The notes below the pieces were generated by a model. That model made no database searches. It was not told where the DNA came from and saw only the letters and a program-made list of their open reading frames with translations. Positions 1 to 5,850 of a DNA stretch of 8,185 nucleotides are shown here, one piece after another (positions within the stretch are counted from its first letter, which is position 1; each line of letters opens with the position of its first letter). The stretch is from a bacterium. GTDB lineage: Bacteria > Arandabacterota > Arandabacteria > Arandabacterales > JALGWA01. The stretch spans positions 1 through 8,185 of the forward strand of contig JALGWA010000041.1 in the NCBI GenBank assembly GCA_025774425.1, written 5' to 3'. Position numbers and translations under genes: made by a program.

Positions 1-1
1 C

Positions 2-1264
2 GGTTTCGCCGCCATGACGGTGTACTCCCTCACCGATATGTTCTGGGTGGCGAGGCTGGGCACGGCCGAGGTCGCCTCGGTCACGCTGTTCGGTTCCTTC
101 CTGTGGGTGCTGACGTCCGTGAACTCGCTCGTCGGCTCCGGTTCGGTCGCCGTGATATCGAGGCGGTTCGGCCAGAAGGACTACGACGGCGCCGCCTGCG
201 CCATCGAGCAGACGCTGCTGATGAAAGTCGCGGTCGCGGTTCCCATGAGCGTGGTCGGCTTCTTCACCGTCGGCCGCGTGCTTGGTTTCATGACCGGTGA
301 CGCCGAGGTCGTGACCTACGGTGCGACATACGGGCGGGTGCTCTTCCTGGGCCTGCCTTTCATGTTCTCGTCCTATTCGGTGTATACGGCGCTCCGGGGC
401 ATGGGTGAGGCCCCGCGGGCGATGAACATCATGTTGTTTTCGACGGCGCTCAATATGGCGCTCGATCCCCTGTTCATCTTCAAGCTCGGCATGGGTATCG
501 CCGGGGCGGCGGCCGCCACGGTACTCTCGGCCGTATGTGCAGTGGCGGTGGGACTCCATGTGCTGAGAAGCCCCCGGAGCGCCGCGCGCATCGGCCGCAG
601 GGGCTTCTCGGTGGATCTCCGGACGATGAGGCGCATTCTGGAAATCGGGTTTCCGCCTTTCATAGAAAGCATAGCGAGGAGCATGGCCCACTGGGTGTTC
701 GCCGTATTCGTGGCGGTGTTCGGCACACTCATCGTCGCATCCTACGGCATCTGCATGAGGATAGTCGAGTTCGGCATCGTGTTCGCGGTCGGCCTGGAGC
801 TCGGAGCCTCGGCCATAGTCGGCCAGAGCCTCGGCGCCCGCATGCCCGACCGGGCGGAGGCGAGCGCGCGCAAGGCCGCAATCGTCGCCCTCGGCATAGC
901 CCTGGTGCTTTCGACGGTCGAGATCGTCTTCGCCGGCGAACTCATGACGGTGTTCGGCAAGTCGGAGGAAGTCAGGGCGGTCGGCGCGCATGTCCTCAGG
1001 TATTTCGCCGTGGCCCAACCCTTCATCGCGGTCTCGATCGCGCTGTCGTCCGCCTTCTACGGGTCGGGGAAGACCTGGCCCCCGACCATCGGCGAGGTCG
1101 TCTCGACCTGGGGCCTGCAAATACCGGCCGCGGCCCTCCTCGTGTACGCCATGGGCCGCGGCGCGGACTCGATGTGGACGGTCATGCTGCTCGCCAGGGT
1201 ATTGTACTTGTGCATGCTGATTGTCTGGTTCAGGATGGGCACATGGAAGGAGGCGACGATATGA
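2..1264 (+). CDS. MATE-family efflux transporter (5' end outside window)
   Basis: This is an inner-membrane antiporter of the MATE family (NorM/DinF type), which exports drugs or metabolites using a Na+ or H+ gradient. The frame is open from the window edge, reading GFAAMTVYSLTDMFWVARLG. This is the end of TM1 and the following loop of a MATE protein, so the ATG at 14 is internal and perhaps 20-40 residues are missing. About eleven further hydrophobic segments follow, giving the expected 12-TM fold. The loop motif NMALDPLFIFKLG (near residue 145 counted from the ATG at 14) is typical of the family, as is the second-half repeat starting ILEIGFPPFIES. The gene ends in ATGA, overlapping the kinase start, so translation is probably coupled. 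It is the first visible gene of a + strand operon. The substrate cannot be told from sequence. The family call is firm; the subfamily is not. Confidence 0.9.
   Translation, partial: GFAAMTVYSLTDMFWVARLGTAEVASVTLFGSFLWVLTSVNSLVGSGSVAVISRRFGQKDYDGAACAIEQTLLMKVAVAVPMSVVGFFTVGRVLGFMTGDAEVVTYGATYGRVLFLGLPFMFSSYSVYTALRGMGEAPRAMNIMLFSTALNMALDPLFIFKLGMGIAGAAAATVLSAVCAVAVGLHVLRSPRSAARIGRRGFSVDLRTMRRILEIGFPPFIESIARSMAHWVFAVFVAVFGTLIVASYGICMRIVEFGIVFAVGLELGASAIVGQSLGARMPDRAEASARKAAIVALGIALVLSTVEIVFAGELMTVFGKSEEVRAVGAHVLRYFAVAQPFIAVSIALSSAFYGSGKTWPPTIGEVVSTWGLQIPAAALLVYAMGRGADSMWTVMLLARVLYLCMLIVWFRMGTWKEATI
1245..1253 (+). promoter_or_regulatory. Ribosome binding site of the PfkB kinase gene
   Basis: GGAAGGAGG lies inside the last codons of the MATE gene, 7 nt before the ATG at 1261. 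It favours 1261 over the in-frame ATG at 1243, which has no comparable site and would place this element inside the kinase gene. Confidence 0.7.
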
Positions 1265-2190
1265 CGGCCGGGTCGGATGCGCACGCCTTCGATGTCGTCG
1301 GCATGGGGCTCAACGCCGTCGACCACCTCTGTGTCTTGCCGAGGTTTCCGAGGTACGAGGAGAAGCTCCGCATGGAGGAGTTCAAGCGCTCCGGCGGCGG
1401 CCAGGTGGCGAGCGCCATGGTCGCATGCGCCAGGTGGGGGCTCAAGGCGAAGTACATAGGCAAGGTCGGCGGCGGGGACTTGGGTGCCTTCTCGCTCGCG
1501 ACCCTGCGCGGGGCCGGTGTCGACGTCGCCGACGTCAGCGTGGTCGAAGGGGCGCCCAACCAGTTCGCGTTCATACTGATAGACAAGACCACGGGCGAGC
1601 GGACCATCATATGGACGAGGGACGACCGCCTGAAGATGCTGCCGGAGGAAGTCCCGAAGGCCGGCGTCACGGCGGGGCGCTTTCTCCATCTCGACGGCCA
1701 TGACGCTCCGGCCGCGGCTCTTGCCGCCGCGGAGGCGCGGCGCCTCGGCGTCGAGGTGGTGATGGACGCGGAGACGGTCAAGGAAGGCACGGCCGGGATC
1801 GTCGCCAACGCCGACTACGTCGTCGCCTCAAGCGAGTTTCCCGGGCGCTTCACGGGCAGGGCCGACCGCCTGGAGGCGCTCCGGGAGATCATGGAAAGGG
1901 GAGCGGCGTGCGCCGTGTCCACGCTCGGCAGGAAGGGCTCGGTCTGCCTCTACCGAGACCGCCGCATCGTGACTCCCGGTTTCAAGGTCGACTGCGTCGA
2001 CACGACGGGCGCCGGTGACGTCTTCCACGCCGCCTTCATATACGGGCTCGTTGCGGAGTGGGACATGGAGCGCATTCTCGAGTTCGCGAACGCCGCCGCC
2101 GCTCTCAATTGCACCGAGATAGGCGCGCGTGCCGGCATCAAGCCGCTCGAGGAGATTTTCGCCTTGATGGAAACCGGCGACAGGTGGTAA
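1261..2190 (+). CDS. PfkB-family carbohydrate/nucleoside kinase
   Basis: This is a cytoplasmic ATP-dependent sugar or nucleoside kinase of the ribokinase/PfkB fold, 309 residues, a normal length. The N-terminus has the family pattern GMGLNAVDH, then GGGQVASAMVACARWGLKA and YIGKVGGGDLG, the substrate-binding half. The C-terminal signature DTTGAGDVFHAAF carries the anion hole and the catalytic base, Asp253. Two positions differ from the classical ribokinase pattern. The usual Asn of the GG...N motif appears to be Ser, and the NxxE phosphate/Mg motif appears as ASSE (in VVASSEFPGRFTG). Both fit a divergent PfkB subgroup, so I do not assign ribose, fructose or adenosine. The start at 1261 is set by a strong Shine-Dalgarno sequence and by the ATGA overlap with the MATE gene. 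Co-translation suggests that kinase and exporter are made together. A metabolic link between them is possible but unproven. Confidence 0.9.
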   Translation: MTAGSDAHAFDVVGMGLNAVDHLCVLPRFPRYEEKLRMEEFKRSGGGQVASAMVACARWGLKAKYIGKVGGGDLGAFSLATLRGAGVDVADVSVVEGAPNQFAFILIDKTTGERTIIWTRDDRLKMLPEEVPKAGVTAGRFLHLDGHDAPAAALAAAEARRLGVEVVMDAETVKEGTAGIVANADYVVASSEFPGRFTGRADRLEALREIMERGAACAVSTLGRKGSVCLYRDRRIVTPGFKVDCVDTTGAGDVFHAAFIYGLVAEWDMERILEFANAAAALNCTEIGARAGIKPLEEIFALMETGDRW

Positions 2191-2219
2191 ACATGGGGCG
2201 GCGGCCCGGGTCGACCGGT

Positions 2220-2231
2220 GACCTGCAGGTC
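2220..2231. repeat. 12-bp perfect palindrome in the kinase-tldD gap
   Basis: GACCTGCAGGTC is a perfect palindrome in the 71-bp gap between the kinase stop and the tldD ATG. It overlaps a wider inverted repeat, GTCGACC (2210-2216) and GGTCGAC (2228-2234), with an 11-nt spacer. The two foldings exclude each other. It could be an operator or an mRNA hairpin between operon genes. No AT-rich promoter box accompanies it, so its function is open. Confidence 0.4.
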
Positions 2232-2249
2232 GACGGACCGGCGCCGAGC

Positions 2250-2255
2250 GGAGGA
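2250..2255 (+). promoter_or_regulatory. Ribosome binding site of tldD
   Basis: GGAGGA lies 6 nt before the ATG at 2262. It decides the start in favour of 2262 over the in-frame ATG at 2193, which has no purine-rich site at the right distance. The same choice puts the twin-arginine motif at residue 2-4, where a Tat signal normally begins. Confidence 0.65.
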
Positions 2256-2261
2256 CGGTCG

Positions 2262-3773
2262 ATGAGGAGAAGAGACTTCATAAAGGTGATCGCCAAGGGG
2301 AGCGCGCTCGCCCTCGCCTCCCCGCTCGCCGCGGACCTCCTGGGTGTCCGCCCGGCCCTCGGGGCCGACCTCGACTGGGAATCGGCCGCCGGCGCGGGCG
2401 GCGATCTCGCATCGGTGCTCCGCGCGGCCCTGGCGAGGGGCGGCCTGCTCGGCGAGGTGTATCTCGAGGAGGTCGTGCGCACGGGGATCCGGATGACCGA
2501 CGGCAGGATAGAGTATATCGAACTCGGCCTGGACCGGGGCGGCGGCATCAGGGTGATAAAGGACTGGAAGACGGGCTACGCCTTCTGTGACTCCTGGGAC
2601 GTGGACGAACTCAAGCAGGCGGCGGGCGTCGCGTCGCGCATCGGCGGCGCGGGGGATGCGGTGACCGGGATAGGAGCGCTCGACCCCTCGGCCGCGCGCC
2701 CGCGCGGCATCGTCTCCTATGTGACCGACCCCGCGGAAGTCCTGGCCGACGCGAAGGTCGCGGTGGTCGACCTCGCCGACCGCGTCGCGCGCGAATACGA
2801 TCCGGCGATCAAACAGGTCCGGGTGGAGTACCGGGACGAGATGAGACGTATGGTCGTCGTGAGCAGCGAGGGCGTGGCCGTGCGGCAGGAGATCCCGCTC
2901 TTGTGGCTTTCACTGGATATCCTGGCCGTGAGAGGGGACCGGCGGGCGCCGGGCTACGTGCGCAGGAGCAGCAAGTCGGGTTTCGAGCATATGACCGAGG
3001 AGTTCGTGCGGGAGACGGCCCGGGAGGGTGCCCGCCAGGCGGTGACGATGCTGGACGCCGCGGACGCCCCGTCCGGTGAGATGCCGGTCGTGATCGCCTC
3101 GGGCGGCGGCGTGGTCTTCCACGAGGCCGTCGGGCACGGCCTCGAGGCCGACGGAATCGAAAGGGGCACTTCCTTCTACACGGGGAGGGTCGGGGAAAGG
3201 GTGGGCAGCGATGTCGTGACCATAGTCGAGGACGGCTCCATTCCCCACCTCAGGGGATCCTTCGATTACGACGACGAGGGAACCCCGTCGCGCCGCAACG
3301 TCCTGATCGAAAACGGCATCCTTCGGGGCTACATCTCGGACCGGCTGACGGCCGCCAAGCTGGGCATTCCGCTCACGGGCAACGGTCGCAGGGAGTCCTA
3401 CATGCACTATCCGCTGGTCCGCATGACCAATACCTTCATCCTCGACGGCGCGAGCGACCCCGAGGAGATAGTGAGCGCCACCGACCGCGGGCTGTACGCC
3501 AAGAGGCTGGGCGGCGGCGAGGTCGACACGACCACGGGGAACTTCACTTTCGGCGTCCGCGAGGCCTATCTCATCGAGAAAGGCAGGATCACGTCGCCCG
3601 TCAGGGGAGCGACCCTGATCGGGAACGGTCCGGAGATCCTCCGGCGGATAGACATGGTAGGCGGCGATACGACCTTCTGGCCCGGGACATGCGGCAAGGG
3701 CCAATGGGTGCCGATTTCTTCGGGCGCGCCGACGCTGCGCATAACCGCCGTGAACGTCGGCGGCACGGCTTAG
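2262..3773 (+). CDS. tldD: TldD-type zinc metallopeptidase with Tat signal peptide
   Basis: This is the catalytic subunit of the TldD/TldE (PmbA) peptidase. In Enterobacteria that complex trims the microcin B17 leader and degrades the CcdA antitoxin by threading unfolded peptides. The protein has 503 residues, against about 480 for E. coli TldD, and the excess is an N-terminal signal. MRRRDFIK is a consensus twin-arginine motif, followed by a hydrophobic stretch and a likely cleavage site near ALGA/D at about residue 35. The active site is intact. HEAVGHGLE at His287-Glu288...His292 is the HExxxH zinc motif, and Cys477 in GTCGKGQWVP is the third zinc ligand of the family. The conserved GSFDYDDEGTPSRRNVLIENG block is also present. 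The TldE partner follows after 9 bp. Most characterised TldD proteins are cytoplasmic, so the Tat signal implies periplasmic action or membrane-side delivery. The substrate is unknown, and no modified-peptide precursor is visible nearby. Confidence 0.93.
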   Translation: MRRRDFIKVIAKGSALALASPLAADLLGVRPALGADLDWESAAGAGGDLASVLRAALARGGLLGEVYLEEVVRTGIRMTDGRIEYIELGLDRGGGIRVIKDWKTGYAFCDSWDVDELKQAAGVASRIGGAGDAVTGIGALDPSAARPRGIVSYVTDPAEVLADAKVAVVDLADRVAREYDPAIKQVRVEYRDEMRRMVVVSSEGVAVRQEIPLLWLSLDILAVRGDRRAPGYVRRSSKSGFEHMTEEFVRETAREGARQAVTMLDAADAPSGEMPVVIASGGGVVFHEAVGHGLEADGIERGTSFYTGRVGERVGSDVVTIVEDGSIPHLRGSFDYDDEGTPSRRNVLIENGILRGYISDRLTAAKLGIPLTGNGRRESYMHYPLVRMTNTFILDGASDPEEIVSATDRGLYAKRLGGGEVDTTTGNFTFGVREAYLIEKGRITSPVRGATLIGNGPEILRRIDMVGGDTTFWPGTCGKGQWVPISSGAPTLRITAVNVGGTA

Positions 3774-3782
3774 GAGACTCGG

Positions 3783-5126
3783 ATGGACGCGAAGGGCATG
3801 GCCGGGAAACTGCTCCGGCTGATAGAGAGAAGCGGTGCCGACGCCGGTGAGGTCTTCCTCCAGGTTTCCGAGGGCGTGGACATCGAGGTGAGGGATCAGG
3901 CCGTCGAGAGGCTGAGGAACACGCAGGCGGCGGGCTATGCCCTCAGGCTGGTGGTGGACGGACGCATGGCTTTCGTTTCGAGCTCCGACATGAGAGACGG
4001 GTCCTTGGAGACGGCGGTGTCCAGGGGAGTCGATCTCGCCAGGCATTCGACAGCCGCGGGGGCCGATGTGTTCGCCGAGCCCTCGGGCCCGGGCCCAGGC
4101 GTCGATGCATACGATGAGGACATCGACGCGATCTCCATCGACCGGAAGATCAACCTGCTCAGGGACACCGAGACCCTCTGCTTCGCGTGCGACCCGGCGA
4201 TCTCCAAGATGGAGGATCTCGCATACACCGACAGGAAGACCGAGACCGTTATCGCGAATACGGCCGGCCTTCTCTCGATGCGGCGCTCCACTCTCTTCGA
4301 TGTCGGAGTCGCGGTCGTGGCGGAGAAGGACGGCGACGTGGCCAACGGTCGGGAGGGCATGCAGGCGAGGCTCTTCGACCGCCTGGATTCCCCGTCGGAG
4401 TTGGCCTCGAGCGCCTGCCGGAAGGCCATGGCGCGCCTCGGCGCAGGGTCGGTCAAGACGCAGTCCGCGCCCGTCATCTTCGACAGGTCGACGGCCTATG
4501 CCGTGCTCACCCACTTGTTCCACCTCGTGAGCGGTGAGAGGATCGCGGACGGCACGTCCATATTGAAGGACAGGGTCGGAGACAGGATCGCCTCCGGTCT
4601 CGTGACCGTCGTCGATGACGCGACGCTTCCGGGCCTTCCGCGGAGCCGCCCGTTCGACGACGAGGGGACGGTGTCGCGCCGCAACGTCATAATCGCCGGT
4701 GGAGTCCTCGAGGGGTTCCTCTTCGACGCATCGAGCGCCGGGAAGGTCGGGACGGCGTCGACGGGCAATGCGAGCCGCGGAGGCTTCAGATCGCTTCCGG
4801 GCGTCGCGTCGACCAACTACTTCCTCGCCGCGGGCGGCCTCGCTCCGGAAGAGATCATCCGGCGAACGGACCGCGGCCTGCATGTGACCTCGCTGGCCGG
4901 CTGGTGGGTGGGGATCAACCCGGCGACCGGGGATTTCTCCAGCGGCGCGAGAGGATTCTGGATCGAGGGCGGCGAGGTCGTCCGGCCCGTCAAGAACGTG
5001 ACGATCGCCGCCAACCTGCTCGACATGCTCGCGGGCGTGGACGCGGTCGGGTCCGATCTCTTCCACAGGTACGGGACGGCCGGTCCGACGTTCAGGGTGA
5101 GCGAGATGAGGGTGGGAGGGACCTAG
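3783..5126 (+). CDS. pmbA: TldE/PmbA-type peptidase partner subunit
   Basis: This is the non-catalytic partner of TldD, 447 residues, essentially the length of E. coli PmbA. It shares the TldD fold, with SRPFDDEGTVSRRNVIIAGG in the middle and GINPATGDFSSGARGFW near the C-terminus (Thr382-Ser386 are TGDFS). It lacks the HExxxH zinc motif, as expected for TldE, whose role is to complete the heterodimer and its substrate channel. The ATG at 3783 has GGAG (3773-3776) 6 nt upstream, and the Shine-Dalgarno begins in the last base of the tldD stop codon, so the two genes are almost certainly co-translated. The N-terminus, MDAKGMAGKLLRLIERSGAD, is an ordinary amphipathic start without a signal peptide. 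This contrasts with Tat-tagged TldD. The gene ends 3 bp before the end of the convergent minus-strand gene. Confidence 0.93.
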   Translation: MDAKGMAGKLLRLIERSGADAGEVFLQVSEGVDIEVRDQAVERLRNTQAAGYALRLVVDGRMAFVSSSDMRDGSLETAVSRGVDLARHSTAAGADVFAEPSGPGPGVDAYDEDIDAISIDRKINLLRDTETLCFACDPAISKMEDLAYTDRKTETVIANTAGLLSMRRSTLFDVGVAVVAEKDGDVANGREGMQARLFDRLDSPSELASSACRKAMARLGAGSVKTQSAPVIFDRSTAYAVLTHLFHLVSGERIADGTSILKDRVGDRIASGLVTVVDDATLPGLPRSRPFDDEGTVSRRNVIIAGGVLEGFLFDASSAGKVGTASTGNASRGGFRSLPGVASTNYFLAAGGLAPEEIIRRTDRGLHVTSLAGWWVGINPATGDFSSGARGFWIEGGEVVRPVKNVTIAANLLDMLAGVDAVGSDLFHRYGTAGPTFRVSEMRVGGT

Positions 5127-5129
5127 CTT

Positions 5130-5702
5130 CTACCGGTATCCCGCCTTGACCGAGCCCCAGGTCGTGGGCGCGGTCGCCGAAGGGCAGGTGAGTACTAGTC
5201 TCTTGACCTTCCCCATGAGTATGCCCGACCGATCGGCGACGTACCATCTCATCGCCGCGCGGTTGCGGCTCGAGAGCACCTTGAAGCCGCCGAGGGCGCT
5301 CCCCGGCTCGATGGGGTCGGAATCGGTGTAGAGCGACAGCACGCCCGCGGATGCTCCGAGCGTCCCCGGCTGGATTTCCGCCGACCAGCCGGGAGGCAAT
5401 TCCACGGGTTCGATGGAAACGCCGTTCAGGCCGACGAGTTCGATGACATGGACGGGCCTCCATGCCGTGGGGAAAACCTCGACCTCCAGGGCGAAAACGG
5501 CCCCTCTGTAGGTCTGGTGGCAGGAGACGGGGGAGATCCCGGCTGCGTCCAGGGGAATGCGCTCGAAATCGCCCTCATCGTAAGGGACGACATGAGTCGT
5601 GTCGCCTTCGGATAAACTCATTGACAACGCGTCGCCGGGTGCTAGCATGAGCATTATGAGGCTCAGGGCAACCAGCGCGTATTCGTGTCTGCAAGTCGTC
5701 AA
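5130..5702 (-). CDS. Small secreted protein of unknown function
   Basis: I do not recognise a family. With the TTG start at 5702-5700 the product has 190 residues. It begins MTTCRHEYALVALSLIMLML, then APGDALS, a short basic/polar start and a hydrophobic core typical of a Sec signal peptide with likely cleavage near ALS/M. The open frame extends to a GTG at 5738, but that start would bury the GAGGAGG site and add twelve charged and polar residues before the signal. The mature part is polar and looks beta-rich, with two cysteines (in SPVSCHQTY and LVLTCPSA) that could form a disulphide after export. The C-terminus is TTWGSVKAGYR, a short Trp/Gly/Lys/Arg tail that may be a conserved ending of secreted proteins in related lineages (recalled pattern, unverified). 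No lipobox is visible. The gene diverges from the glycosylase and converges on tldE. Confidence 0.7.
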   Translation of the reverse strand: MTTCRHEYALVALSLIMLMLAPGDALSMSLSEGDTTHVVPYDEGDFERIPLDAAGISPVSCHQTYRGAVFALEVEVFPTAWRPVHVIELVGLNGVSIEPVELPPGWSAEIQPGTLGASAGVLSLYTDSDPIEPGSALGGFKVLSSRNRAAMRWYVADRSGILMGKVKRLVLTCPSATAPTTWGSVKAGYR

Positions 5703-5709
5703 GTCAAAG

Positions 5710-5716
5710 CCTCCTC
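5710..5716 (-). promoter_or_regulatory. Strong ribosome binding site that selects a TTG start
   Basis: On the minus strand GAGGAGG is followed by 7 nt and then TTG (5702-5700). Ideal sequence and spacing make this TTG a better start than the upstream GTG at 5738 or the ATGs inside the signal peptide near 5657-5651. Confidence 0.7.
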
Positions 5717-5777
5717 GGGCCGCCGGCCGCTCATGCACAAGTCGGCCGAGCGCCGGATGGGTACAGTCTGAGCCGCC

Positions 5778-5793
5778 CCGCTCCGGGTAGCGG
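5778..5793. repeat. Small hairpin CCGCT/AGCGG beside the divergent promoter
   Basis: CCGCT (5778-5782) and AGCGG (5789-5793) can pair across a 6-nt loop. The right arm is part of the larger 9-bp inverted repeat (5787-5795 with 5839-5847), so the arm has two possible partners. In RNA this hairpin would lie near the 5' end of the leader of the secreted-protein gene. Confidence 0.35.
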
Positions 5794-5847
5794 AAGCATG
5801 TCCGTCACCCGTCTATAATTATACTATGTTCGCAGGGATTCCGCTAC
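5787..5847. promoter_or_regulatory. Symmetric bidirectional promoter with flanking inverted repeat
   Basis: TATAATTATA (5814-5823) is a perfect palindrome. It reads as a consensus -10 box TATAAT on the + strand (5814-5819) and on the - strand (5823-5818). A perfect 9-bp inverted repeat surrounds it: GTAGCGGAA at 5787-5795 and TTCCGCTAC at 5839-5847. The centre of the repeat (5817) is within 1.5 bp of the centre of the palindrome. The arms cover the positions where both -35 boxes would be, and neither arm resembles TTGACA, so they may be activator or repressor sites or an unusual -35. Predicted leaders are about 25 nt for the glycosylase and about 110 nt for the secreted-protein gene. The AT-rich core stands out sharply from its GC-rich surroundings. 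Confidence 0.65.
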
Positions 5848-5850
5848 ACT

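Noticed and set aside
14..16. ATG at 14 as the real start of the MATE gene
   Set aside because: The frame is open upstream and the following residues align to the end of TM1 of MATE proteins, so the start must lie outside the window.
535..1260. Upstream in-frame extension of the PfkB kinase through the MATE gene
   Set aside because: The extension translates to Arg/Gly/His-rich low-complexity sequence, overlaps the well-supported MATE frame, and a strong ribosome binding site marks the start at 1261.
2223..2234. Resemblance to a cloning-vector polylinker (PstI next to SalI sites)
   Set aside because: The match is only about 13 bases, both flanks are normal operon sequence with matching composition, and no other vector sequence is present.
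2910..5066. A 718-codon open frame on the minus strand opposite tldD and tldE
   Set aside because: It is rich in Arg, His, Pro and Gly, has no recognisable motif and spans both tldD and tldE, which have clear family motifs. Long antisense frames are expected in GC-rich genes.
5787..5814. ECF-sigma type promoter (GGAA ... GTC)
   Set aside because: GGAA (5792-5795) and CGTC (5810-5813) are only 14 nt apart, too close for the usual ECF spacing, and the TATAAT box explains the site better.
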